Shown piece by piece: positions 24,266 through 33,026 of a DNA stretch of 38,957 nt. The stretch comes from Chloroflexota bacterium (GTDB taxonomy: Bacteria; Chloroflexota; UBA6077; CF-72). The position numbers were made by a program, and so were the translations under genes. The notes under the pieces were generated by a model, which was not told the DNA's origin, ran no database searches, and worked only from the letters and a program-made list of their open reading frames with translations. The stretch's first letter is position 1. Each line of letters opens with the position of its first letter. Location of the stretch: the NCBI GenBank assembly GCA_019247515.1, contig JAFAOS010000542.1, positions 1 through 38,957 on the forward strand. Direction: 5' to 3'.

Positions 24266-25762
24266 ATGGACTTCCTTCTCGGTGCTGTCGTTTTCGCGGC
24301 AGTGGTCGCGGTGCTGGTGATCATGTGGATCGTCGGCAACCTGTTCCGACGTGTCGGCCCGAACCGGGCGCTCATCGTCTATGGCTGGGGCGGCACGCAT
24401 ATCGTGACCGGCGGCGGCAAGGTCGTCTGGCCACTGTTCCAGAGCTTTCAGGAATTGTCGCTCGAGCTGATGTCGTTCGACGTCGCCCCTGAGCAGCAGC
24501 TGTACACGTCTCAAGGCGTGGCGGTTGCCGTGGAAGCCGTCTCGCAGATCAAGGTCAAATCCGACCCGCTGAGCATTCGCACGGCGTCCGAGCAATTCCT
24601 GACCAAGCCACCCGCCGAGCGCGAAGCGCTGCTGCGGCTGGTGATGGAAGGCCACCTGCGCGGCATCGTGGGTTTGCTCAAGGTAGAAGAGATCGTCAAA
24701 GAGCCAGAAATCGTGGCAGGTCGCGTGCGCGACAGCGTGTCTGACGACCTCACGAAGATGGGTTTGGAAGTCGTCTCCTTCACGATCAAGAAAGTGATCG
24801 ACGAGAACGACTACATCAACAACATGGGTCGGCCCGACATCGCGCGCGTCAAGCGCGAGGCCGATATCGCGCAGGCCGAGGCCGAGCGCGACACGGCGAT
24901 CCGCCGCGCGATGGCGATGCGCGAAGCCGCGGTCGCCCAGGCGGCCGCCGACCAGGAGCGCGTCATCGCTCAAACGGCCTCGGAGGCCAAGCAAGCCGAG
25001 GCCTCGCGCGACCTCGAAGTCAAGAAGGCCGAGTACGAATCGTCCGTGCGCGCCCAACGAGCATCCGCCGAGAAGGCGTATGACATCGCCTCCAACCAGG
25101 CTCAGCAGAAGGTCGTGGCCGAGCAGGTCAAGGTCGACCAGGTCCAGCGCCAGGAACAGATCCGGGTGCAGGAGCTCGAAGTCCAGCGCCGGGTGCTCGA
25201 GCTGGAGGCGACGGTCACCAAACCGGCCGACGCCGAGCGCCAGCGCATCCAGGTGATGGCCGACGCGCAGCGGACCAAGCTCGCCACCGAGGCAGCAGGT
25301 CAGGCCGAAGCCACCCGTCTGCAAGGTTCGGCCGAGGCAGAGATCGTGCGTGCCAAAGGCCAGGCAGAGGCCGACGCCATGCACCAGCGAGCCGAGGCGT
25401 ACCAGGAGTACAGCCAGGCAGCCGTCCTGGACAAGCTCATCACGGGTATGCCCGAGGTGGTGCGCGCGCTGTCGCAGTCCCTCGCCAGCGTGGACAGGAT
25501 TACGGTGGTCTCGACCGGCGACGGCCACAACGCGGGCGTCTCGCAGCTCACGGGTGAGGTGGCCAAGATGGTCGCACAGGTGCCCGAGCTGTTCGAGACC
25601 CTCACGGGTCAGAAGGTTTCGGACCTGATGCAGCGGCTGCGGGCGCTGGATGCGCCAGCGGCCGGCGTGACGCGCGACAACAAGACGCTGGATGTCCCGG
25701 CCGCAACTACGCCGCGGGACAGTACGGCCGGGCCGACGTCGACGAACGGCAAGAAGGACTGA
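24266..25762 (+). CDS. Flotillin/SPFH-domain membrane microdomain scaffold
   Basis: A 498-residue protein of the flotillin class (YuaG/FloT-like). A single N-terminal membrane segment (residues about 3-26) is followed by an SPFH/band-7 domain (about 30-200; GPNRALIVYGWGG, EVVSFTIKKVIDENDYINNMGRPDIA). A long Ala/Glu/Gln-rich coiled coil (about 200-395) has AEA and EAE repeats, and the C-terminal region is disordered. It would oligomerise at the cytoplasmic face of the membrane. Operon with the NfeD-like gene, 6-base gap. Length and domain order match the family well. Confidence 0.94.
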   Translation: MDFLLGAVVFAAVVAVLVIMWIVGNLFRRVGPNRALIVYGWGGTHIVTGGGKVVWPLFQSFQELSLELMSFDVAPEQQLYTSQGVAVAVEAVSQIKVKSDPLSIRTASEQFLTKPPAEREALLRLVMEGHLRGIVGLLKVEEIVKEPEIVAGRVRDSVSDDLTKMGLEVVSFTIKKVIDENDYINNMGRPDIARVKREADIAQAEAERDTAIRRAMAMREAAVAQAAADQERVIAQTASEAKQAEASRDLEVKKAEYESSVRAQRASAEKAYDIASNQAQQKVVAEQVKVDQVQRQEQIRVQELEVQRRVLELEATVTKPADAERQRIQVMADAQRTKLATEAAGQAEATRLQGSAEAEIVRAKGQAEADAMHQRAEAYQEYSQAAVLDKLITGMPEVVRALSQSLASVDRITVVSTGDGHNAGVSQLTGEVAKMVAQVPELFETLTGQKVSDLMQRLRALDAPAAGVTRDNKTLDVPAATTPRDSTAGPTSTNGKKD

Positions 25763-25805
25763 CGGACGCGGGTGATCGGCTGAGCCTGATCTCGCCCTTC
25801 CGATC

Positions 25806-25847
25806 CCGCCCCTCGGGGAAGCCGCAACTCGGCTGCCCGAGGGGCGG
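25806..25847. terminator. GC-rich hairpin after the flotillin gene
   Basis: CCGCCCCTCGGG (25806-25817) pairs perfectly with CCCGAGGGGCGG (25836-25847). The loop contains an inner AGCCG/CGGCT stem. It lies 43 bases after the stop. There is no T-tract, so it is a terminator-like structure of uncertain efficiency. Confidence 0.5.
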
Positions 25848-25871
25848 ACCCATGTCATACTCGCCCTCAAC

Positions 25872-28310
25872 GTGAGTTCTCTCACGGCGCGCGTCGGGAC
25901 GCTCCCGAGTCCCGCGGAGACTCCTCCCCCTCAACCATCCAGAAGCAGCGAGCGGCTGGCTACGCTCGTCGTCGCCTTCTTGTTGTTTGCCTCAGGCGCC
26001 GCGGGCCTGGTGTATCAGGTCGCCTGGGTGCGACTTTTAGGCCTCGCCTTCGGCGTCACGATCTACGCCATCAGCACCGTGCTGGCGGCGTTCATGGGCG
26101 GCCTGGCGATTGGCAGCCTGGTCGGCGGCCGGCGGGCCGACAGCGTCGCGCGTCCATTGCGGCTGTACGGCGGTGTCGAACTGGCGGTTGGCGCCACCGC
26201 ACTGCTCACGCCGTGGGCCTTTCGGATGCTGCAGGACGTGTACGCGGGTGCGGCCCAGGTGGTGGACCCGTCGCAGGCGCCGGTGGTCGCGGGCACGCTG
26301 CGAGCGGGGCTGGCGTTCGTCGTCCTGCTGGTACCGACCGCGCTGATGGGCGCGACGCTGCCGCTGGCGGTGCGCGGCGTGCGCGCGGCGCGGGCGGGCG
26401 AGGCCGACCGGGTTGGGGGCGACGCCTGGGCGATGGGCCTGTTGTACGCGACCAACACCGCGGGGGCGATCGTCGGCTGCCTGGCGTCCGGTCTGATCCT
26501 GATCGGCTCGCTGGGGCTGAGCGAGACGATCACGCTGGCGGCGGGGGCCAACGCCATCGCGGGGGCCGGGGCACTGCTGCTCTCCTTACGAGTGGCTGGT
26601 GGTCCAGCCGACGGCACCCGCGGTGTCGAGACGAGGGGGAGGACCCCCTCCGACCCCCCACCGATCTGGACCTCGGAGCTTCGGCGGTCGCGCGTGCCGC
26701 TGATCGCGTTCGCCGTCTCGGGTGGGATCTCGCTTGCGTACGAGGTGGTGTGGTCGCGCATCCTGGCCGTCCTCTTCGACGCCAGCATCTACGGCTTCGT
26801 CCTGATGCTGGCCACCGTCCTGGCGGGCATCGCCATCGGCGGCGCCCTCGGCGGCGCCCTGGTCAGGTGGCGATCGTCCACGCGCACGTCCGCGATCGCC
26901 TTCGGCGCCTTCGAGGTTGGCATCGGCCTGGCGGCGGTCCTGGCCCTAGTCGTCTTCAGCGACGCCTATTCCGGCCTGACCACCCTGCGAGACAGCGGCA
27001 ACCCGCTCTTGCTGAGGTTCGTCCGAACCGACCTGCGGCTCATGGCCATGCTGTGCGTCCTGACCGTGCTGCCCGCGGCTCTGCTGATGGGCGCGACCTT
27101 TCCCGTGGCGGCGCGCCTGTGGGCCGCGGGCACCGGCGATGGCCTCGGCCGAAAACTGGGCGGCGTGTACGCCGGCAACGTGGGCGGCGCCATCGTCGGC
27201 TCCCTGGCGGCAGGCTTCGTCCTGGTGCCGCTGCTGGGCGCGCACCACAGCCTGCTGCTCCTGGCAGGCGCCAACGTCCTTGTCGGCGTGGTGCTGCTGC
27301 TCGATGCGGGACAGCGCGCACCGGCGGCGATCTGCGGACTCGCGGGTGCGCTGGTGATTGCCGTCGGCGCGCTCATGGCGCCCATCCACGAGGTCGTTTT
27401 CCACGAGCATTTCCCCGACCAGCAATTGCTCGCCTACTGGGAAGGCCTCGAAAACACGGTGAGCGTCGGCCGCGACGCCAACGGCATCCAGACGCTGTTC
27501 ACCAATAGCCGCGGGCAGACCAACGACTCGCCGGACCTGGTCCGCTACCACCGCGTGATGGGCCACCTGGCCGCGCTGCTGGCGCCCTCGCGAGAGCCGC
27601 GCGTGCTGGTGGTCGGCCTTGGCGCCGGGGCTACGCCCGGTGCCCTCGCGCAGCATTCGGGTGCGCGGATCGATGTGGTGGAGCTGTCGCCCAGCGTGGT
27701 GGCCGCGGCGCCGTTCTTCAGGGTGGCCAATGCCGACGTGCTGTCACAACCGAACATCAACCTGGTCGTTGACGACGGGCGCAACTACCTGCTGCGGAAC
27801 CGTCAGCCGTATGACGTGGTCACCGCGGACGTGGTGCATCCGTACGACGCCGGCGCCACGAATTTGTACTCGGTGGAGTACTTCTCGCTGGTGGCCCGCT
27901 CGCTGACGCGCAACGGGATCATGGTGCAGTGGGTCTCGCCCGGCACCGCCTTCGAGCACTCGCTCATCATCCGCACGTTCCTGCAGGCATTCCCGCATGC
28001 GACGTTGTGGCTGGGCGGCGACTTGCTGATCGGCTCGAACTCGCCGATCACGTTGAGCCGAGCCGAGCTGGAAGCGCGGCTAACCGACCCCTCGGCGCGA
28101 AGCAGCCTCGCGGAGGTGGGCTTCAATCACGCGCAAGACGTGCTGGCCCAGTTCCGCGGCACGGATGCGCAGCTGCACGCCTACGTCGGCGCATCGGGGC
28201 CAGTGCTGACCGACGACCATCCGATCCTCGAGTACTTCGAGAGTCAAACCATCCCCGGCGAGCCGCCCGACATGAGCACCTTTCTCGGACCCCCACCGGT
28301 AAGTGACTGA
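25872..28310 (+). CDS. Fused MFS-like membrane domain and spermidine synthase-like domain
   Basis: An 812-residue protein with a GTG start. Residues about 30-490 form an MFS-like membrane domain of about twelve helices in two similar halves. Both halves begin with the family's GxxxLxYEVVWxR-type motif (AAGLVYQVAWVRLLGL in the first, GISLAYEVVWSRILA in the second). Residues about 500-800 are a spermidine-synthase-like Rossmann domain: VLVVGLGAGATPGALAQH at about 577-594, DVVELSPSV, and VVDDGRNYLLR at about 635-645. These fusions are common in bacteria, and their substrate is unsettled. The linker between the two membrane halves (about residues 245-270) is encoded by a copy of a GC-rich palindromic repeat. 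Confidence 0.9.
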   Translation: MSSLTARVGTLPSPAETPPPQPSRSSERLATLVVAFLLFASGAAGLVYQVAWVRLLGLAFGVTIYAISTVLAAFMGGLAIGSLVGGRRADSVARPLRLYGGVELAVGATALLTPWAFRMLQDVYAGAAQVVDPSQAPVVAGTLRAGLAFVVLLVPTALMGATLPLAVRGVRAARAGEADRVGGDAWAMGLLYATNTAGAIVGCLASGLILIGSLGLSETITLAAGANAIAGAGALLLSLRVAGGPADGTRGVETRGRTPSDPPPIWTSELRRSRVPLIAFAVSGGISLAYEVVWSRILAVLFDASIYGFVLMLATVLAGIAIGGALGGALVRWRSSTRTSAIAFGAFEVGIGLAAVLALVVFSDAYSGLTTLRDSGNPLLLRFVRTDLRLMAMLCVLTVLPAALLMGATFPVAARLWAAGTGDGLGRKLGGVYAGNVGGAIVGSLAAGFVLVPLLGAHHSLLLLAGANVLVGVVLLLDAGQRAPAAICGLAGALVIAVGALMAPIHEVVFHEHFPDQQLLAYWEGLENTVSVGRDANGIQTLFTNSRGQTNDSPDLVRYHRVMGHLAALLAPSREPRVLVVGLGAGATPGALAQHSGARIDVVELSPSVVAAAPFFRVANADVLSQPNINLVVDDGRNYLLRNRQPYDVVTADVVHPYDAGATNLYSVEYFSLVARSLTRNGIMVQWVSPGTAFEHSLIIRTFLQAFPHATLWLGGDLLIGSNSPITLSRAELEARLTDPSARSSLAEVGFNHAQDVLAQFRGTDAQLHAYVGASGPVLTDDHPILEYFESQTIPGEPPDMSTFLGPPPVSD
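26633..26659. repeat. Repeat copy inside coding sequence
   Basis: GAGGGGG (26633-26639), AGGA loop, CCCCCTC (26644-26650), then CGACCCCCC. This is the same architecture as the intergenic TAGGGG-AGA-CCCCTA-CGACCCC repeats at 10486, 38768 and 38865. It is read in frame as part of ETRGRTPSDPPP, between membrane helices six and seven. Confidence 0.7.
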
Positions 28311-28561
28311 CACCTGAACAGAGTTGGTAGTCGCAAGCTCGGGAAATCGGAACTGCTCTGAACAATATTTTTTGGTTGTCGCCAGCCTGCGGGCTTGCCC
28401 TCAGTACCGTCGGCAACCGGGGTGTGCCGCGCGTTAGCGCCTGGACTTTGGGTGCTTCGGCATCGACGCAACAATGAACCCCAGAGGGCACCCATTACAG
28501 GGCTCAGCTTTCGTTGTGTATGGGTCCCCATTGGGGGACCAGGTTTGACGCTACGGGAGTC
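28311..28561. other. Convergent gap with CCCCAG/GGGTCC repeat units
   Basis: The 251-base gap between the MFS/spermidine-synthase gene and the YlbL-type gene holds no credible gene. A CCCCAGAGGGCACCC unit (about 28479-28493) and an inverted GGGTCCCCATTGGGGGACC (28522-28540, 7-base arms) belong to the family seen at 5787-5917, which also sits between convergent genes. Either could help end transcription. Confidence 0.6.
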
Positions 28562-29626
28562 TCACTGTCCGCAAGGCGTCGGCGGCTCCGGCGACGCCAG
28601 CTTGTCGGTGATCGGCGGCAGTGCGCACAGCGCTTTCACCGCGTCGTCCAGATGATCGACGGGTACGATCTGCAGCGTGTGCACCCAGCGACTGGCTTCA
28701 TCCGCGTTGGCCCGGGGCACCAGAAACACCTGCGCGCCGTCCTGCTCCGCGGCCAGCGCCTTTTCCGCCACGCCGCCGACGGGGCCTACCGTGCCGTCCC
28801 GCGCGATGGTGCCGGTGCCCGCCACGTAGTAGCCGCGGGTCAGATCGCCATCCGTTACCCCGTCCAGGATCGCCAGCGCAAACATAAAACCCGCAGACGG
28901 TCCGCCGACGTTGTCGGACGCAATGTTCACCTGAAATGGCACCTGGACGTCGAACATATACGTGCTGATGGTCACCCCGAGGACAGGCAGATTGGGATCG
29001 CTCGGCGACGCGGCGGTTGCCACGTCGACACTCGTGTCCTGGCCATTGCGCTGCACGTCGAGCATCACGTGCTCGCCCACCTTGTGGCCGGTGATGGCCT
29101 GCACCAGATTGTCGGTTGTCTGGACGGGCTGGCCATCGACGGCCACGATGATGTCGCCCTGCTGGAGGACGCCTTGCGCGGGCAGGCCGACGATCACGCT
29201 TTCGACGCGTGCACCCTTGCCAGTGATCGACACGGGAAAGCCTGCCGCTTGCAAAGCGACCGCGGTCGCGACGGGCTTGCTCTCGTCGATCAGCCGTTGA
29301 TTGGCCTGATTGAGTTGCTCCTGGGTCGTCCCGGGTGGGCGAATGGAGACCGACGGGACGACATCCGCACCGCCCCTCAACCTCGCGCGGACGACTTCGC
29401 CCCAGCTAGCCTCGGTTTCGTAGACAGCCGTGAACGCCATGCGGCCCATTGGCCGCTGGTACTCGGGCGGAATGCTCAGCCGTGGGGTAGGGGTTGCTGG
29501 CGTGGGCTGGACGCCGACGTCATAGGTGCCGCCCGGCGTGATGAGCGAATAGGGACTGGTTGCGCCGAGCGGCGCCACAATCAGCACGCCCACCAGAAAG
29601 GCAATGCCGACCACGTCTTTGACCAC
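28562..29626 (-). CDS. YlbL-type PDZ and Lon-like (S16) serine protease
   Basis: A 354-residue protein with a GTG start. One N-terminal membrane helix (residues about 4-22) is followed by an extracytoplasmic segment containing a Pro/Thr linker. A PDZ domain lies at about 130-205 (VIVGLPAQGVLQQGDIIVAVDG). The Lon-type proteolytic domain lies at about 215-340. The Ser-Lys dyad is intact: Ser244 in DNVGGPSAGFMFAL and Lys289 in GGVAEKAL. Relatives (YlbL/YlbL-like) process envelope or regulatory proteins and, in Bacillus, a division inhibitor. Divergent from yajQ, 62 bases apart. Substrate unknown. Confidence 0.93.
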   Translation of the reverse strand: MVKDVVGIAFLVGVLIVAPLGATSPYSLITPGGTYDVGVQPTPATPTPRLSIPPEYQRPMGRMAFTAVYETEASWGEVVRARLRGGADVVPSVSIRPPGTTQEQLNQANQRLIDESKPVATAVALQAAGFPVSITGKGARVESVIVGLPAQGVLQQGDIIVAVDGQPVQTTDNLVQAITGHKVGEHVMLDVQRNGQDTSVDVATAASPSDPNLPVLGVTISTYMFDVQVPFQVNIASDNVGGPSAGFMFALAILDGVTDGDLTRGYYVAGTGTIARDGTVGPVGGVAEKALAAEQDGAQVFLVPRANADEASRWVHTLQIVPVDHLDDAVKALCALPPITDKLASPEPPTPCGQ

Positions 29627-29688
29627 TGTTGTTTGAGCTCCGCCGCGTCGCTGTTTCCGTCGAGCCGTAATCGTATCCTTTGACCGTC

Positions 29689-30195
29689 ATGGCCGCCGGA
29701 GAATCCTCCTTCGACGTCGTCTCGCAGTTCGATCGGCAAGAGCTGGTCAACGCCGTGGACCAGGCCACGCGCGAGGTGCGCACGCGCTACGACCTGAAAG
29801 ACTCAGGGACGACGATCGTGCTCGAGGACACCGAGATCAAGTTGCACAGTGCCAGCGAGATGACGCTCGAGGCCACGCGCGACGTGCTGCTGCAGAAAGC
29901 TGTCCGCCGCCAGTTGTCGCCGAAGATCTTCGACTACGGCCGCGTCGAAGAGGCTTCACGCGGCACGGTTCGCCAGACCGCCGCGTTGCGCCGCGGCCTG
30001 TCGCAGGACCTGTGTCGCGAGATCACGCGGCTCTTGCGCGAGCGCATGCCCAAGCTGAAGACGCAGATCCAGGGTGACGCGGTGCGCGTCACAGGTAAGA
30101 GCAAAGATGAGCTGCAGAGCGCAATCGCCCTGCTGCGCAAGACGGAGCAAGACCGCAACTGGCCAGTGCCGGTCCAGTTCGTCAACTACCGCTAG
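29689..30195 (+). CDS. yajQ: YajQ-family nucleotide-binding protein
   Basis: A 168-residue protein with the family's opening SSFDVVSQFDRQELVNAVDQA, the TRYDLKDSGTTIVLED strand and the C-terminal VRVTGKSKDELQSAIALLR segment. YajQ proteins have two ferredoxin-like folds; some bind cyclic di-GMP and act in regulation. Length is the usual 160-170. The ATG at 29689 is preferred over a TTG three codons earlier. It is followed by the tandem repeat at 30196. Confidence 0.96.
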   Translation: MAAGESSFDVVSQFDRQELVNAVDQATREVRTRYDLKDSGTTIVLEDTEIKLHSASEMTLEATRDVLLQKAVRRQLSPKIFDYGRVEEASRGTVRQTAALRRGLSQDLCREITRLLRERMPKLKTQIQGDAVRVTGKSKDELQSAIALLRKTEQDRNWPVPVQFVNYR

Positions 30196-30345
30196 AAAGG
30201 TGTTTCCCCAGTGGGGACCCCGTCAGGGACGAAGGGTGTTTCCCCAGTGGGACCCCGTCAGGGACGACGGGTGTTTCCCCAGTGGGACCCCCTCAGGGAC
30301 GAAAGGTGTGTTTACCCAGTCGGGACCCGGAGGCACGGAAGGTGT
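30196..30345. repeat. Tandem repeat, four contiguous units of 35-37 bases
   Basis: Units begin GTGTTTCCCCAGTGGGGACC near 30200, 30236 and 30271, and as GTGTTTACCCAGTCGGGACC at 30308. A GTCAGGGACGAAGG-type tail separates the palindromes. Spacing is 36, 35 and 37 bases, with no unique spacers, so this is not a CRISPR array. A truncated fifth start (GGTGTG) is at 30341. It lies directly after the yajQ stop. Confidence 0.9.
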
Positions 30346-30536
30346 GCCCGATCGGCGCCGTGACAGCCATTTCTGACACGCACCTGTCTCAGTCGCCTAT
30401 GACTTGAGGTCTCATGCCCTTTGCGCGCCCCTGGACCCGCGACCCGCGACGCGTGACTCAAGTGGTGCAAAACTTGTTAGACTGGCAGCCATCTCCCGCC
30501 TGGGTCGATTCCGGCAGGCGGCCACCGCGTCGGTTC
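30346..30536. other. Leader region before the ABC-MoxR operon, nothing firm seen
   Basis: These 191 bases after the tandem repeat hold no credible gene or clear promoter. The promoter of the 30537-38727 operon should lie here. Confidence 0.5.
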
Positions 30537-33026
30537 ATGAGGGGGAGGGAGCCAGGTTCGGTGCGTGCCGTCGTCGGGGTTCTGCTGCTGGTAGGCCTCC
30601 TCCTGGGAGGCATGCAGCCGGTTGCTTCCGCCCAGGACGACCAGGACTCACAGGCCCAGGACGCTGGCTCGGTGCGCATGGACGTGCGCGCGGGCTTCGA
30701 CGGCGCCGGGCGCGTCGGCGGCTGGGTGCCGCTCGACGTCCAGCTCGTCAATGAAGGCGCCGAGATCAAGGCCAACGTCCAGGTCGTCGTCGACCAGCCG
30801 GGCGGTCGAAGCACGTACAGCTTCGTGCCGACGACGTTCTCGCTGCCGGTCGTTCTGCCGCGTCTGAGCAATCGGCGGTTCTCCATGGAAGTGAACCTGC
30901 CGAACGCCACCAACAACCGACTGACCGCGCGGCTCGTCAAAGATCCTGGCGGCGAGCTGATCACCGAACAGGACATCAACATGACCCGTGTGCCACTGGG
31001 CGATTACTTTTGCGGCGTCCTGGCGCGCGACCCGTCCGCGTACGACTTTCTGTCGGCGCTCGACCTGCCGCCACCGATCCGTCGGGCACGCACCGCGCCG
31101 CTCGATCCCGCCTCCGTGCCCGAAAAGGCCCAGCTCCTGGGCAGCTTCGATTGCCTGATCATCGACAACGCCGCCACCGCCCAGCTGCGGCCCGAACAAC
31201 TGGAGGCCATCCAGGTCTGGGTCGGCACGGGCGGCCTGCTGATCGAGGTCGGCGGGTCGACCTGGCAAAGCACGCTGGGGCCGCTGCCGCCCGATTTGCT
31301 GCCCGTCGAACCGAGCGGGCTGACCAACGTCCAGTCGCTCAACGCGCTGGGCGACTTCATGTCGACGCCGATGGACCAGTCCGGCCCCTGGCTGGTCAGC
31401 AATTCGCGGCCCAGGACCGATCGCGGCGCCCACGTGGTGGTGGCCCAGGACGGTGTGCCGTTGATGGTGGCCTCCAAAGAGGGCGACGGCACGATCATCT
31501 ACCTGGCGTTTGAACCGACCTCGCGCAACTTTCGCCAGTGGAGTGGCAACGACGCGCTGTGGCGTTACCTGATCACCCAGGCTGCCGTCGACAATGGCGT
31601 TGGCTCCGCGCTCGTGCGCCCGTACCTGCGCTGGGGCGGCCGGCCGCCGCGTCTGGCGATGGCCGACTTCTCGACGCAGCCCAAGCCGGCGCTGGACTGG
31701 TTCTGGACGTTGATCGCCGTCTATGGAGCCGGCGTGGGCGGCACGCTGTTCCTGTTTGGACGCCGCGGCATGGTGGGCTGGGGGCTACTGTCGATTATCG
31801 GCTTCACGGCCGTGGCCGGCGCGGCGGCGATTATCATCGCGCGCCAGCGCGCCGAACCTGACGCCGCGATCACGCGGGTTGTGGTCATTCGACCCATTGA
31901 CGTGGGCAACAGCTCGGCCGCGTACACGCATGAGTATGTGTCCGTGCTGGCGCGGCGCGACGGCGCGTTCAATTTCGTGCTGCCCCAGGATGACCTGAGC
32001 CGCGGCCTGTACTTCCCGTTCCCGCGTCCCAGCGACGAGTCGGACTCGACGTGGCCGTTCACGGTGCTCGAAGGCGCGCAGCCGACCCTGCAGAACATGC
32101 AGCTCCAGCAGGGCCAGCTTGCGACCGCGCAGATCGACGGTCAGCTGAAGGACGCGCCCGGCGTACAGGCGGACCTGCAGGTCGATCACGGCGCACTGAC
32201 GGGCATCGTGACCAATCGCACCGGTGGTCGACTCAGCGACGCGTACGTGGTCGTCGACAGCGACATCCGCCCGCTGGGCACCATCGAAAAAGACCAGTCG
32301 AGCCAGCTCGATTTCCTGCTGCCGCCGCAAGCCGCGGCCGGCAATCTCGCGGCCACCGCCATCGCCGACAAACTAACGCCGCCCGGGTCGTCGGCCAAAC
32401 CCGGCGCGTCGGCACGGCGCGACTGGCTCGAGTCGTTGTTCTCGGCACGCTTCCTGTTTGCGCGGATGGAAATGCGCGGACCAACGCTGGTCGGCTGGCT
32501 CGACCGCGCGCCGGATCAGATCGTGGCGCCAGACTTCCGTCTGAGTCAGGGCGACTTCACACTGCTGGTCCAGCCGCTGAAGCCGCAACTGCCGATTGGT
32601 TTCGACGGGGAGATCCCCGCGGCGGCCATGAACAAGCGCGACCTGGGTATCGGCTCGGGCGCGCCCACGGACCGCGACTACTACACCGTCGCGCCAGGCG
32701 AAGCGATCACCTTGCAATTCGCCATTCCCCCCAGCGAAGGCACCTTCCAGCTCAGCCAGCTGCGGTTGAACGTGGACGGCGTGGTGCAGGGCCGCGTCCG
32801 ACAGGCCGACGTACCCTTTACCGTGTCGCTGTTCAACTGGCGCGCCGCGCAATGGGACGCCTGGGAAGTCAACTCCGGCAGCAGCATCGTTCCGAACGGC
32901 GATCGCTACATTTCCGCGGCGGGCGAAATTCGACTGCGCTACACACTGGACGCGTCGCTGTCGGCCACCGTCCGCGAGGTGCGGTTGAACCGTCTCGACG
33001 TTACGGCTGTCGGGTCCATCAAGTGA
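30537..33026 (+). CDS. Large secreted/membrane protein of the ABC-MoxR operon, function unknown
   Basis: About 829 residues. A signal peptide (RAVVGVLLLVGLLLGGM...ASA) starts the protein. An extracytoplasmic beta-rich domain follows, with a Rossmann-like or glutamine-amidotransferase-like section (LIIDNAATAQLRPEQLEAIQVWVGTGG, about residues 212-238). Two membrane helices lie near 383-435 (FWTLIAVYGAGVGGTLFLFG and GLLSIIGFTAVAGAAAIIIA). The C-terminal 380 residues are extracytoplasmic and beta-rich. The start could be ATG 30537 or GTG 30561, which has GGAGG 12 bases upstream. Its TGA overlaps the GTG of the ABC ATPase gene (GTGA). The layout recalls large auxiliary proteins beside ABC-2 exporters in gliding or envelope clusters. 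I do not recognise a named family. Confidence 0.8.
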   Translation: MRGREPGSVRAVVGVLLLVGLLLGGMQPVASAQDDQDSQAQDAGSVRMDVRAGFDGAGRVGGWVPLDVQLVNEGAEIKANVQVVVDQPGGRSTYSFVPTTFSLPVVLPRLSNRRFSMEVNLPNATNNRLTARLVKDPGGELITEQDINMTRVPLGDYFCGVLARDPSAYDFLSALDLPPPIRRARTAPLDPASVPEKAQLLGSFDCLIIDNAATAQLRPEQLEAIQVWVGTGGLLIEVGGSTWQSTLGPLPPDLLPVEPSGLTNVQSLNALGDFMSTPMDQSGPWLVSNSRPRTDRGAHVVVAQDGVPLMVASKEGDGTIIYLAFEPTSRNFRQWSGNDALWRYLITQAAVDNGVGSALVRPYLRWGGRPPRLAMADFSTQPKPALDWFWTLIAVYGAGVGGTLFLFGRRGMVGWGLLSIIGFTAVAGAAAIIIARQRAEPDAAITRVVVIRPIDVGNSSAAYTHEYVSVLARRDGAFNFVLPQDDLSRGLYFPFPRPSDESDSTWPFTVLEGAQPTLQNMQLQQGQLATAQIDGQLKDAPGVQADLQVDHGALTGIVTNRTGGRLSDAYVVVDSDIRPLGTIEKDQSSQLDFLLPPQAAAGNLAATAIADKLTPPGSSAKPGASARRDWLESLFSARFLFARMEMRGPTLVGWLDRAPDQIVAPDFRLSQGDFTLLVQPLKPQLPIGFDGEIPAAAMNKRDLGIGSGAPTDRDYYTVAPGEAITLQFAIPPSEGTFQLSQLRLNVDGVVQGRVRQADVPFTVSLFNWRAAQWDAWEVNSGSSIVPNGDRYISAAGEIRLRYTLDASLSATVREVRLNRLDVTAVGSIK

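Noticed and set aside
24224..25885. 553-codon open frame antisense to the flotillin gene
   Set aside because: Leu/His/Asp-rich translation mirrors the coiled-coil codons of the flotillin; no independent motif.
30196..30345. Possible CRISPR array
   Set aside because: The 35-37 base period is filled entirely by the repeat; there are no unique spacers and no cas genes.
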